A DNA stretch of 64,000 bases from Trinickia dabaoshanensis (GTDB taxonomy: Bacteria; Pseudomonadota; Gammaproteobacteria; Burkholderiales; Burkholderiaceae), in the NCBI RefSeq assembly GCF_002879885.1, contig NZ_PNYA01000011.1:1-64000 (forward strand), in the 5' to 3' direction. This document shows, one piece after another, positions 49,725 to 58,929 of this stretch (position 1 is its first letter; each line of letters begins with the position of its first letter). Position numbers and translations under genes: made by a program. The notes under the pieces were generated by a model. That model was not told where the DNA came from. It saw nothing but the letters and a program-made list of their open reading frames with translations, and made no database searches.

Positions 49725-52700
49725 ATGAATCGGCCGATCGCTCGTCTGCCCTTGCGCTACATCTCCACGATGTCGCCCGGGGCGCGATGGAAATGGCTCA
49801 CGTTCGTCGGCCTCGCCGCGCTCGTCGGGCTCCTGGCCTACTTCGTCTCGCTCGAGATGCAGACTTCCCGGCTCCAAGCAGGTTATTTCGCCCGCATAGG
49901 CCGGCAGGTATCGTTTTCAGTCGAACCGGGGGCGAGCGGCGCCATCCGTTTCCCATCGCCGGGCGGCCCCTACGATATGCGGTTAGGGTATGCGCGCATG
50001 CCCGATTTCGAGGCTCGGCTCCGCGCGCGCGGCTATGTGGTGACGAGTCAGGCGCGCGATTCGTCGATGATGACCTCGCTCGCCGATCGCGGCTTGTTCA
50101 TTCCCTATGCGGAAAAGGATCAGGCCGGACTGCGCCTGTTCGATGCGCAAGGCGCGCCGCTATTTAGCGCCCGCTACCCGGCCCTCGCCTATTCCGACTT
50201 CGATGCCATTCCACCCGTCATCGTCGGCGCGCTGACTTTCATCGAAGATCGGTACTTGCTCGATTCGAACGAGCCCGATCGCAATCCGGCCATCGATTGG
50301 GGGCGATTCGCGCGAGCGCTCTCGGATCAGGCATTGCGACTCGTCGATCGCCACCAATCGACGCCGGGCGGCAGCACGCTCGCCACGCAAACCGAAAAAT
50401 TCCGGCACTCGCCGGGCGGACGCACGGCAACGGCGCCGGAAAAGCTGCGTCAGATTGCGTCGGCTTCGATCCGGGCCTACCTCGGCGGCGAAAACACGAC
50501 GGCCGCGCGCAAGCAAATCGTCGTCCATTACTTGAATACCGTCCCGCTCGCGGCGCGCGCCGGCGTGGGCGAAGTGCAGGGCCTCGGCGACGGACTCACG
50601 GCTTGGTACGGACGCGATTTCGCCGAGGTCAACGCACTGCTCTCGCAGATCACCGCCGAAACGGGCAACGGCCCGGCCGCGCCCGGCGTGCTCGCCGCGC
50701 AAGCGCTTGCGTTCAAGCAAGCCTTGTCGCTGTTGATCGCTCAGCGCGCGCCCTCTTATTACCTCGTCCGTAACCGTCCGGCGCTGGACAAGCTGACCGA
50801 CAGCTACATCCGCGTCCTCGCGGCCAATGGCGTCATCTCCGCGCCGCTACGCGACGCCGCGCTCGCGGCTTCGCTCGATTCGCACAAGGGTGCGCCGCCG
50901 CAGCCCGGTTCGTCCTACGTCGCACGCAAGGCCGTCACGCTCGTCCGATCGCGTTTGCAGCAAGCGCTCGGACTCGACAGCTTTTACGATCTCGATCGCC
51001 TCGATCTGACCGTCCATGCCACGTTGAACGACTCGGTGGAACGTGCCGTTTCGGAGAAGCTCGCCGCCGCCGCCACGATCGACGGCGCCAAGGCCGCGGG
51101 GCTTTACGGCTTCGAGATGCTGCGGCCCGGTGACGATCCCTCGAAGATCTCGTTCAGCTTCGCGCTATTCGAACACCAGAAGAACGGCCATGACGTCGTG
51201 CGCGTGCAAACCGATAGCGTGAACCAGCCGTTCGATATCAACGGCGGCGCGCGTCTCAATCTAGGCTCGACCGCGAAACTGCGGACCGTCATCACCTACC
51301 TCCAGATCGTCTCGACGCTGCATGCGCGTTATGCCGATCTCAGCGCCGCGCAGTTGAAGCACGTACAAATCGATCCGTTCGACGGCCTCTCGCGCTGGGC
51401 CGTCGATTACCTTGCGCACACGAACGACCGGTCGCTTGAGGCCATGCTCAACGCGGCCATCGATCGCAAGTATTCGGCCAGCCCGGGTGAAACGTTCTAC
51501 ACCGGCGGCGGCGCGCAAACCTTCTCGAATTTCGACAAATCCGACAACGGCCGTATCCTGACGGTGCGCGAAGCGTTCCAGCATTCGGTGAACCTCGTGT
51601 TCGTGCGACTGATGCGCGACATCGTTCACTACGAAATGGTCTCGAGCGCAGGCCCCTCGACGCAGTGGTTCGACGACCCCGCGTTGCGCCGGCGCTATCT
51701 GGAGGCATTCGCCGATCAGGAGAGCCTCGTCTATCTGCATCGGTTCTTCGTGAAATATCACGACAAGCGCCCCGACGATGCGCTCGATACGCTCGTCGCC
51801 GACATGCGCAAGAGCCCGCCGAAGCTCGCGACGGCGCTGCGCAGCGTCGCGCCCGGCGAACCGTTCCCGTGGTTCGCGCAGCGCATGCGCGCCGCGCTGA
51901 AGAGCACGCCGGCCGCGTCGCTCTCCGATGACGATCTGGCGAAGCTGTACGAAAAATATGCCATCGACAAATTCAATCTGAACGACCGCGGATACATCTC
52001 CGGCGTTCATCCGATCGCGCTGTGGATGCTCGAATATCTGCGCACGCATCCGAATGCGACCGAGGACGAGCTGCGCAAAGCGAGCCGCACCGCACGCATG
52101 ACCTCCTACAAGTGGCTATTCAAGACACGCCATCACATCACGCAGGACCGGCGCATTCGTCACATGGTGGAGTTGCAAGCCTACGACGCGATCGGTAAAT
52201 CGTGGCGCGCGCTCGGCTATCCGTTCGAGACGATCACGCCATCGTTCGCCGCGGCTATCGGTGCGTCCGGCGACCGGCCCGATGCCCTCGCGCATTTGAT
52301 CGGCATCGTCGCCAACGACGGCAAGTCGTATCGGGCGCAAAGCGTCGATACCCTCACGTTCGCCGAAGGCACGCCGTTCGAAACGCGCTTCGGCCGCGCG
52401 CCGAGCCCCGAGCATCAGGCCATCTCGCCCGCTATCGTGACAGCCGTGCGCGGCTTGTTGAATAGCGTCGTGCAGGGCGGCACCGGCGCGCGCCTCGCCG
52501 CGGGGCTGCCGCTCGGCGACGGCCGCACGCTCCAGGTCTACGGCAAGACCGGCACCGGCGACCAGCGCTTCGGCGTCTATGCGCGCGGCGGACGGCTCAT
52601 CGAATCGCGTAAGGTCAATCGCACCGCTGTCTTCGTCTTCGTCATCGGCGAGCGCTTCTACGGCACGCTGACCGCGTATGCCCACGAGCCGTATGCGGCG

Positions 52701-52859
52701 CGCTACGACTATACGAGCGCGATGGCCGTGCAACTGCTCAAATCGCTCGGCCCTTCGCTGGCCCCGGTACTGGAATCCGGCGACGCGCCGGCACACACCG
52801 CGGCATCGGTCGCAGGCGCGGGCGGCAGTTCGTCCGGCGCCGCAACACCCTCGTTCTAA
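49725..52859 (+). CDS. Atypical class A penicillin-binding protein (GT51 plus transpeptidase)
   Basis: A 1044-aa membrane-anchored peptidoglycan synthase (TM at about 24-44). The glycosyltransferase (about 145-290) keeps catalytic Glu174 (FIEDRY), GGSTLATQTEK (usually GGSTITQQ) and RKQIVVHYLNT, but the normal F-F-H motif after EDR is replaced by YLLDSNEPDRN. The transpeptidase has S515-T-A-K518, S621-V-N623 and K941-T-G. The SxN-to-KTG distance of about 318 residues is more than twice that in ordinary class A PBPs, so roughly 190 residues are inserted, mostly helical and charged. ATG at 49725 with CGGAG. It stands alone. Confidence 0.85.
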   Translation: MNRPIARLPLRYISTMSPGARWKWLTFVGLAALVGLLAYFVSLEMQTSRLQAGYFARIGRQVSFSVEPGASGAIRFPSPGGPYDMRLGYARMPDFEARLRARGYVVTSQARDSSMMTSLADRGLFIPYAEKDQAGLRLFDAQGAPLFSARYPALAYSDFDAIPPVIVGALTFIEDRYLLDSNEPDRNPAIDWGRFARALSDQALRLVDRHQSTPGGSTLATQTEKFRHSPGGRTATAPEKLRQIASASIRAYLGGENTTAARKQIVVHYLNTVPLAARAGVGEVQGLGDGLTAWYGRDFAEVNALLSQITAETGNGPAAPGVLAAQALAFKQALSLLIAQRAPSYYLVRNRPALDKLTDSYIRVLAANGVISAPLRDAALAASLDSHKGAPPQPGSSYVARKAVTLVRSRLQQALGLDSFYDLDRLDLTVHATLNDSVERAVSEKLAAAATIDGAKAAGLYGFEMLRPGDDPSKISFSFALFEHQKNGHDVVRVQTDSVNQPFDINGGARLNLGSTAKLRTVITYLQIVSTLHARYADLSAAQLKHVQIDPFDGLSRWAVDYLAHTNDRSLEAMLNAAIDRKYSASPGETFYTGGGAQTFSNFDKSDNGRILTVREAFQHSVNLVFVRLMRDIVHYEMVSSAGPSTQWFDDPALRRRYLEAFADQESLVYLHRFFVKYHDKRPDDALDTLVADMRKSPPKLATALRSVAPGEPFPWFAQRMRAALKSTPAASLSDDDLAKLYEKYAIDKFNLNDRGYISGVHPIALWMLEYLRTHPNATEDELRKASRTARMTSYKWLFKTRHHITQDRRIRHMVELQAYDAIGKSWRALGYPFETITPSFAAAIGASGDRPDALAHLIGIVANDGKSYRAQSVDTLTFAEGTPFETRFGRAPSPEHQAISPAIVTAVRGLLNSVVQGGTGARLAAGLPLGDGRTLQVYGKTGTGDQRFGVYARGGRLIESRKVNRTAVFVFVIGERFYGTLTAYAHEPYAARYDYTSAMAVQLLKSLGPSLAPVLESGDAPAHTAASVAGAGGSSSGAATPSF

Positions 52860-52994
52860 CCCGGTCTTCCCGCCCCGTCCCCTTCACTCGTTCCGTCCCC
52901 GTGCTTCGCGCGGGGGCGGGCACGTGCGTTGCACCACTATCGACGTCGCACGTGCGGCACACCTTACGAGGCACACCTTTAAAGGAGATCTCAC

Positions 52995-53201
52995 ATGAAC
53001 AAGGACCAAGTGAAGGGCGTGACGGAAAAGATGAAGGGCAAGGTGAACCAGGCGGTCGGGAAAGTGACGAACGATCCGGCCCAGCAAGCCAAGGGCGACC
53101 TGCAGGAAGCCGCGGGTGAGGTTCGCAAGGGTTATGGCGATGCCAAGGAAGACGTCAAGGACGAGCTCAATCGCGACCATGACGTGAAAAAGCATCACTG
53201 A
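52995..53201 (+). CDS. CsbD family stress protein
   Basis: A 68-aa, highly charged protein. It begins MNKDQVKGVTEKMKGKVNQA and contains the CsbD repeat pattern AVGKVTNDPAQQAKGDLQEAAGEVRKGYGDAKEDVKDEL. CsbD proteins accumulate under general stress; the molecular role is unknown and the chain is probably disordered or helical. A perfect AAGGAGAT ribosome site precedes ATG 52995. The next hairpin is its terminator. Confidence 0.93.
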   Translation: MNKDQVKGVTEKMKGKVNQAVGKVTNDPAQQAKGDLQEAAGEVRKGYGDAKEDVKDELNRDHDVKKHH

Positions 53202-53240
53202 TAGCGGCGAATGAGCGCGCACGCTCGTGTGCGCTCGCTG

Positions 53241-53280
53241 GCGGGGCGCACCGGCGGTTCAGCCCGTGCGCCCCGCTTTT
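53241..53280 (+). terminator. Terminator of the CsbD gene
   Basis: GCGGGGCGCAC (53241-53251) pairs perfectly with GTGCGCCCCGC (53266-53276), followed by TTTT. The distal arm lies inside the last codons of the convergent LysR gene, so the element is shared by both 3' ends. Confidence 0.8.
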
Positions 53281-54161
53281 CTTGCCTGCTCCAGCACGAA
53301 GTCGATGAACGCACCGGCGGCTCGCGTCTGGTGCCGGTCAGGCATATAGAGTAGATACATGTGCGTGCCGAAAATACTGAGCCGCCATGCATCGAGCGTC
53401 GTCACGACCTCGCCGCGCCGGATATCGTCTTGCACGACATAATCGGGCACGATGCCCACGCCCAAGCCCGCGAGGATGGCTTGACGCAAAAAGAGAAAAT
53501 TTTCCGAGATCAGCGTCGGTTCCAGCAGCACCTCATGGCGCTCCTCGGCCAAATAGGCGGCGACGCGCAACTGACGGCCGACGACCGTCGCCGTGATCAG
53601 CGGCGTCGTGCGTAGCGCGTCGAGTTGCGTCGGCAAACCGTACTCATCCGCGTAGGCCCTAGACGCACATGCGACGTACCGCACCGCCCCCATATCGCGC
53701 GCGACGAGGTTTTGCGGCGGTTCCGACATGACGCGCACGGCGATATCGACTTCATCGCGCAGCAAATCTTCCACGCGATTTTCGAACATGACGTCGAGCA
53801 CGATGCCGGGGTGCAGCCGCTTGAATTGCAGCAGCCAATCGGCCATCACGAGTTGCCCGTAGCCGCTCGGCACCGACAGCCGAACGCGTCCCTGCGGCGT
53901 TTGTCCTAGCGTCTCGACGGTCTCCTGCGCCGCCTCCAGCGCCCGCCGGATCGCACGACCGTGTTCGACCAGACGCAGCCCCGCCTCGGTCGGCTCCACG
54001 CGCCGCGTCGTACGCCGCACGAGTTGCAGCCCGAGCGTGCGTTCGAACTGATTGAGGTGATAGCTGACATTGGCGCGCGTCATCTTCAGGCGGCGGGCGG
54101 CCTCGCTGAGATTGCCCGCCTCCAGAATTTCGACGAGCAGCGAGAGCGAATTCAGATCCAT
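53259..54161 (-). CDS. LysR-family regulator (CrgA/AaeR-like)
   Basis: A 300-aa LysR protein with N-terminal helix-turn-helix (LSLLVEILEAGNLSEAARRLKMTRANVSYHLNQFE) and effector domain. It is divergent from the pim-like beta-oxidation operon with 155 bases between start codons, the normal arrangement for a LysR that controls its neighbour. That spacer is rich in A/T dyads (for example TGTCAATTCAAGC and AATTGTCAATTG near 54235-54265), where it may bind. Confidence 0.88.
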   Translation of the reverse strand: MDLNSLSLLVEILEAGNLSEAARRLKMTRANVSYHLNQFERTLGLQLVRRTTRRVEPTEAGLRLVEHGRAIRRALEAAQETVETLGQTPQGRVRLSVPSGYGQLVMADWLLQFKRLHPGIVLDVMFENRVEDLLRDEVDIAVRVMSEPPQNLVARDMGAVRYVACASRAYADEYGLPTQLDALRTTPLITATVVGRQLRVAAYLAEERHEVLLEPTLISENFLFLRQAILAGLGVGIVPDYVVQDDIRRGEVVTTLDAWRLSIFGTHMYLLYMPDRHQTRAAGAFIDFVLEQARKAGRTG

Positions 54162-54316
54162 GGGTCTTTACCACCAAGCGCTGACAAGCGCCAACGAGCA
54201 GTGCACGACGCACTGTCAAGGAAATTTTTACAGTCTGTCAATTCAAGCTTTAATTGTCAATTGCGGCTAACCGATCGACAATCGCACGATCGTCCATCTT
54301 TGCCGCGCGCCCCCTT

Positions 54317-56440
54317 ATGACCGCCTCTACGCAAGCCTCCGTCGTCTCTCGCACGCTGCATGGCAGTGTCCTCGTCGTCACGATCGATCACCCGCCCGTC
54401 AACGCCTTGAGCGTCGATGTGCGGCGCGGACTCGCCGAAGCGATCGAGGCCGCGCAATCGGACGCCGCCGTCGCCGCCGTGCTCATCGTCGGCGCCGGTC
54501 GAAATTTCATCGCGGGCGCCGACATCCGCGAGTTCGGCAAGCCGCCGCTCTCGCCCCTGCTGCCCGCGGTCTGCAACAGCATCGAAGCGTGCACCAAACC
54601 CGTCGTCGCCGCGATTCACGGCGCCGCGCTGGGCGGGGGCCTCGAAATCGCGCTCGCCGCGCACTATCGGATCGCGGTGCGCGGCGCGAAACTGGGATTG
54701 CCGGAAGTGCAACTCGGCTTGCTGCCGGGTGCCGGCGGTACGCAACGCGCGCCGCGTCTCATCGGCGCCGCGCACGCGCTCGATCTGATGCTCTCGGGCC
54801 GGCACGTACGCGCCGAGGAAGCGCTTGCGATGGGGCTCGTCGATCGCCTTGGCGCGACCGACGACGTGCTCGGCGAAGGACTAGCCTATACGCGCGAGTT
54901 GCTCGCCGCGAAAGCCGGCGTGCGGCCGACGCGCGCCGCAACCGCGCTTGCCGACCTACAAGCGGGCCGCGCGGCCGTGGAAGCCGCGCGCAAGGAAACC
55001 GCCGCGCGCACGCGGGGACTCTTTTCGCCGATGAAGATCGTGCAAGCCGTCGAAGCCGCGTTGACGCTGCCCTTCGACGAGGGCCTGGCGCTCGAGCGCC
55101 AACTCTTCGTCGAATGCCTCGAAAGCCCGCAGCGCGCGGGGCTCATCCATGCATTTTTCGCCGAACGCGAAGTGGCCAAGGCGCCCGAGACGAAAGCCGC
55201 CTCGGCGCGTGCCGTGGCATCGGTCGGCATCGTCGGCGGCGGCACGATGGGAGCCGGCATCGCGGTCGCCGTGCTCGACGCGGGGCTGCCCATCACGATG
55301 ATCGAGCGCGACGAAGCGGCGCTCGAACGCGGCCGAGCGCATATCGAACGCGTCTACGACGGACTGCTGGCGAAAGGGCGGATCCAGGCCGAGGTCAAAG
55401 ACGCAGCTCTCGCCCGCTTTACCGGCAGCACCTCGTACGACGCGCTGGCGAACGTCGATCTCGTGATCGAAGCCGTGTTCGAGGACATGGCCGTCAAAAA
55501 GGCCGTGTTCTCCGAACTCGATCGCGTCTGCAAACCCGGGGCGATTCTCGCGACGAATACCTCGTATCTCGACATCGACGAAATCGCCGGCGTGACTTCT
55601 CGCCCCTTTGACGTCGTCGGCCTGCATTTCTTCTCGCCGGCCAACATCATGAAGCTGCTCGAAATCGTGGTGCCGGCCCGCGTGAGCGCGGACGTCGTCG
55701 CCACCGCCTTCGAGCTCGCCAAGCAATTGCGCAAGGTGCCCGTGCGCGCGGGCGTGTGCGACGGCTTCATCGGCAACCGGCTGCTCGCCGTTTATCGCAC
55801 GGCCGCCGACTACCTCATGGAGGACGGCGCGTCGCCCTATCAGATCGACCGCGCCATGCGCGAATTCGGCTATCCGATGGGACCGTATCAGGTCGTCGAT
55901 TTGGCGGGCGGAGATATCGGCTGGGCGGCGCGCAAGCGGCGCGCCCCGACCCGCGATACGCGCATGCGCTATGTCGAGATCGCCGACCGCCTGTGCGAAC
56001 GCGGCTGGTTCGGCCAAAAAACGGGACGCGGCTTTTATCGCTATGAACCCGGCGCGCGCACCGGCACGCCCGACCCCGAAGTGGAAGCGATCATCGACAG
56101 CGAACGCGCGCGCGCGGGCATCTCGCCGCGCAGCTTCACCGACGAGGAGATCGTGCGCCGCCTCATGTGCGCCGTCATCAACGAAGCCGCCAACGTCGTG
56201 CGCGAAGGCATCGCGCTGCGCCCGCTCGACGTCGACATCGCCCTGGTCTACGGCTACGGCTTTCCGCGCTACCGCGGCGGGCCGATGAAATACGCGGACA
56301 TGCTCGGGTTGCCGAACGTGCTGGCCGAACTCACGCGCTTGTCGCAAGAAGACGCCTTTTTTTGGCGGCCGTCGCCGCTCATCGTCGAACTCGTCGAACG
56401 CGGCGCCGACTTCGCAAGCTTGAACGGCGCGGCATCGTGA
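54317..56440 (+). CDS. Bifunctional enoyl-CoA hydratase / 3-hydroxyacyl-CoA dehydrogenase (PimF/FadB-like)
   Basis: Hydrates enoyl-CoA and oxidises 3-hydroxyacyl-CoA in beta-oxidation. The 707-aa chain has a crotonase domain (about 10-195) with both catalytic Glu residues (GGGLEIALAAHYRI, LPEVQLGLLPGAGGTQ). An NAD-binding dehydrogenase domain follows from about 303 (VGIVGGGTMGAG), with catalytic His in GLHFFSPANIMKLLEIV, then two C-terminal dehydrogenase domains. The layout matches PimF of Rhodopseudomonas as well as FadJ; the two pim-like dehydrogenases behind it favour the former. ATG at 54317 begins MTASTQASVVSRTL. No thiolase gene is present in the operon. Confidence 0.88.
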   Translation: MTASTQASVVSRTLHGSVLVVTIDHPPVNALSVDVRRGLAEAIEAAQSDAAVAAVLIVGAGRNFIAGADIREFGKPPLSPLLPAVCNSIEACTKPVVAAIHGAALGGGLEIALAAHYRIAVRGAKLGLPEVQLGLLPGAGGTQRAPRLIGAAHALDLMLSGRHVRAEEALAMGLVDRLGATDDVLGEGLAYTRELLAAKAGVRPTRAATALADLQAGRAAVEAARKETAARTRGLFSPMKIVQAVEAALTLPFDEGLALERQLFVECLESPQRAGLIHAFFAEREVAKAPETKAASARAVASVGIVGGGTMGAGIAVAVLDAGLPITMIERDEAALERGRAHIERVYDGLLAKGRIQAEVKDAALARFTGSTSYDALANVDLVIEAVFEDMAVKKAVFSELDRVCKPGAILATNTSYLDIDEIAGVTSRPFDVVGLHFFSPANIMKLLEIVVPARVSADVVATAFELAKQLRKVPVRAGVCDGFIGNRLLAVYRTAADYLMEDGASPYQIDRAMREFGYPMGPYQVVDLAGGDIGWAARKRRAPTRDTRMRYVEIADRLCERGWFGQKTGRGFYRYEPGARTGTPDPEVEAIIDSERARAGISPRSFTDEEIVRRLMCAVINEAANVVREGIALRPLDVDIALVYGYGFPRYRGGPMKYADMLGLPNVLAELTRLSQEDAFFWRPSPLIVELVERGADFASLNGAAS

Positions 56441-56525
56441 CGTCTGCGCGCGATTGCGCCATCGCGCTCCCGCGCTCCGGCGTCTTTCCGTTCCTCTCAT
56501 TCGATCGTCAGCGAGGGCTTAAGCG

Positions 56526-57734
56526 ATGGATCTGAGTTTCACGGCAGAACAACAAGCGTTTCGCAGCGAAGTACGACGCTTCCTCGACGAGCGACTGCCC
56601 GCGCGCACAGCGCACAAAGTCAAACAGGGCCTTAGGCTCACGCGCGAGGACATGGCCGAGTGGCATGCGATTTTGAACGCACGCGGCTGGCTCGCGAGCC
56701 ACTGGCCGCGCGAGTACGGCGGCACCGGCTGGAGCGCGGTCGAGCGCTTCATCTTCGATAACGAGTGCGCGCTCGCCGGCGCGCCGCGCATCGTGCCGTT
56801 CGGCGTCAACATGCTCGCGCCCGTCCTGATCAAGTACGGCAGCGAGGTGCAAAAGCGTCACTACTTGCCGCGCATCCTCGAGGGCAGCGACTGGTGGTGC
56901 CAAGGGTATTCGGAACCGGGCGCGGGCTCGGATCTGGCGTCGGTCGCCACACGCGCCGTGCGCGGAGTCGATCCGCAAGGCGAGCACTACATCGTCAACG
57001 GCCAGAAGACGTGGACGACGCTCGGCCACTACGCGAACATGATGTTCTGCCTCGTGCGCACCGCCACCGACGTGCGCAAACAAGAAGGCATCAGCTTCTT
57101 GCTGATCGATATGCGCACGCCCGGCATCGAAGTGCGTCCGATCGTGACGCTAGACGGCGAGCACGAAGTGAACGAAGTGTTCTTCACCGACGTGCGCGTG
57201 CCGGCGGAGAACCTCGTCGGCGAGGAAAACCGCGGCTGGACCTACGCCAAATATCTGCTCACGTACGAGCGCACCAATATCGCCGGCGTGGGATTCTCGG
57301 TGGCGGCGCTCGAGCGCCTCGAGCAAGCGGCGGCGAAGATCATGCAAGGCGGACGGCCCCTCGCCGACGATCCGCTGTTCGCCGCTCGCTTGGCGCGCGT
57401 CGCGATCGATCTGGAAAACATGACGACGACGAACCTGCGTACGATCGCGGCTGCCGCGGGCGGGGGTGCCCCGGGCGCGCAAAGCTCGATGCTCAAAGTG
57501 CGCGGCACGCAGATTCGTCAGGAGATCGCCGCGTTGATGCGACGGGCACTGGGCCCCTACGCCCAGCCGTTCGTCGACGAAGCGCTCGACGAGGGCTATG
57601 AAGGCCCGCAACTGGGCGCCGTCGATGCGCCCGATGCCGCCAAGAGCGACTTCAACAACTACAAGCTCTCGATCTTCGGCGGATCGAACGAGATTCAGAA
57701 GAACATCATCGCGAAAGCGATTCTTGAACTCTGA
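56526..57734 (+). CDS. Acyl-CoA dehydrogenase, pimeloyl-CoA dehydrogenase large-subunit type
   Basis: A 402-aa FAD enzyme that introduces the alpha-beta double bond in an acyl-CoA. N-terminal helices (LSFTAEQQAFRSEVRRFLDERLP), the FAD/substrate region WWCQGYSEPGAGSDLASV and NGQKTWTTLGHYANM, and the C-terminal end SIFGGSNEIQKNIIAKAIL are all present. The sequence fits the PimC subgroup, which pairs with a second, divergent acyl-CoA dehydrogenase; that partner follows 11 bases later. Medium-chain dicarboxyl- or related acyl-CoA is the likely substrate by family, but this is unproven here. Confidence 0.88.
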   Translation: MDLSFTAEQQAFRSEVRRFLDERLPARTAHKVKQGLRLTREDMAEWHAILNARGWLASHWPREYGGTGWSAVERFIFDNECALAGAPRIVPFGVNMLAPVLIKYGSEVQKRHYLPRILEGSDWWCQGYSEPGAGSDLASVATRAVRGVDPQGEHYIVNGQKTWTTLGHYANMMFCLVRTATDVRKQEGISFLLIDMRTPGIEVRPIVTLDGEHEVNEVFFTDVRVPAENLVGEENRGWTYAKYLLTYERTNIAGVGFSVAALERLEQAAAKIMQGGRPLADDPLFAARLARVAIDLENMTTTNLRTIAAAAGGGAPGAQSSMLKVRGTQIRQEIAALMRRALGPYAQPFVDEALDEGYEGPQLGAVDAPDAAKSDFNNYKLSIFGGSNEIQKNIIAKAILEL

Positions 57735-57745
57735 GAGGGCCGACG

Positions 57746-58915
57746 ATGAACTTCGAGTTGACCGACGAGCAACGGATGCTCGCAGACACGCTCTCGCGCT
57801 TCGTCGCCGAGCAATACCCATTCGCCACGCGCGAGCGGATCGCGTCCTCGCCCGAGGGCTTCGATCGCGCGATGTGGCGGCGCTTCGGCGAACTGGGGGC
57901 GATCGGCGCCCTCTTCGCACCGGAGCACGGCGGTTTCGGCGGCAGCGGCGATGACATTGCCGTCGTTTGCGAGCACCTCGGGCGAGGCCTCGTGCTCGAA
58001 CCGTTCCTCGGCGCGCTCGTTGCCGGACATGCGATCGAGCTTGCGGGCAACGACGCGCAACGCGCATGGCTGCAACGGCTGATCGAGGGCGACGCCGTGG
58101 CCGCGTTCGCGCACGGCGAACCCGATTCGCGCTACGAACTCGCCCGCATCACGACGGCGGCCACGCGCACGAACGAGGGCTTCAGGCTCGACGGCACGAA
58201 AGCGGTCGTGCAATTGGGCGAAGCAGCCGATTGCGTGCTCGTCTCCGCGCGCACGAGCGGCGCCGTCGATAGCGAGCACGGGATTTCGCTTTTCTGGGTG
58301 CCGCGCGAAACGCCCGGCCTCGTATGGCGCGGCTATCCGTTGATCGACGGGGGCCGCGGCGCCGAGTTGTTCCTGCGCGATGCGCTCGTGCCGGCGGATG
58401 CGCTCGTCGGTCCGCAAGACGAAGGCTTTTCCACGCTCGAAGCCGCCGTCGGCCGAGGCGTGCTCGCGCTATCGGCGCAGGGCTTGGGCGCGATGGAAAC
58501 CGCCTTTGCCGCGACGCTCGAGTATCTGCGCACGCGTCGTCAGTTCGGCGTGCCGATCGGCAGCTTCCAAGCGTTGCAACACCGGATGGCCGATCTCGCG
58601 ATCGACCTCGAACAGTCGCGCTCGGCCGTCATCAACGCGGCCGCCGCGCTCGACGGCCCCCGCGTTGCGCGCGAGCGTGCGCTGTCGGCCGCCAAGTACA
58701 CGATCGGGCAAATCGGCTCGCGCGTGTCACGCGAGGCCGTGCAATTGCATGGCGGCATCGGCATGACCTGGGAGTTGCCGCTCGCGCACTACGCGAAGCG
58801 GCTCGTCATGATCGATCATGAGCTCGGCGACGAGGATCATCATCTCGCGCGCTATATCGCGCTCGGTCGATCGCCGTGCGACGGCGCGCAAGCGGACGCA
58901 ACCTCGAAACGCTAA
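57746..58915 (+). CDS. Acyl-CoA dehydrogenase, pimeloyl-CoA dehydrogenase small-subunit type
   Basis: A 389-aa acyl-CoA dehydrogenase fold protein, more divergent than its neighbour. It begins MNFELTDEQRMLADTLSRFV, has EHGGFGGSGDDIAVVCEHLG, lacks the usual tight FAD-loop consensus in the middle, and ends with TRRQFGVPIGSFQALQHRMAD and QLHGGIGMTWELPLAHYAKRL. It fits PimD-type subunits that form heteromers with PimC-type chains, one chain binding flavin and the other helping form the acyl pocket. GAGAGGG ribosome site; 11-base gap from the previous gene. Confidence 0.87.
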   Translation: MNFELTDEQRMLADTLSRFVAEQYPFATRERIASSPEGFDRAMWRRFGELGAIGALFAPEHGGFGGSGDDIAVVCEHLGRGLVLEPFLGALVAGHAIELAGNDAQRAWLQRLIEGDAVAAFAHGEPDSRYELARITTAATRTNEGFRLDGTKAVVQLGEAADCVLVSARTSGAVDSEHGISLFWVPRETPGLVWRGYPLIDGGRGAELFLRDALVPADALVGPQDEGFSTLEAAVGRGVLALSAQGLGAMETAFAATLEYLRTRRQFGVPIGSFQALQHRMADLAIDLEQSRSAVINAAAALDGPRVARERALSAAKYTIGQIGSRVSREAVQLHGGIGMTWELPLAHYAKRLVMIDHELGDEDHHLARYIALGRSPCDGAQADATSKR

Positions 58916-58929
58916 CCGGCGGACGGGCA

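Noticed and set aside
54956-56500. 514-codon minus-strand open frame opposite the hydratase/dehydrogenase gene
   Set aside because: Shadow of the plus-strand gene, which has complete catalytic motifs.
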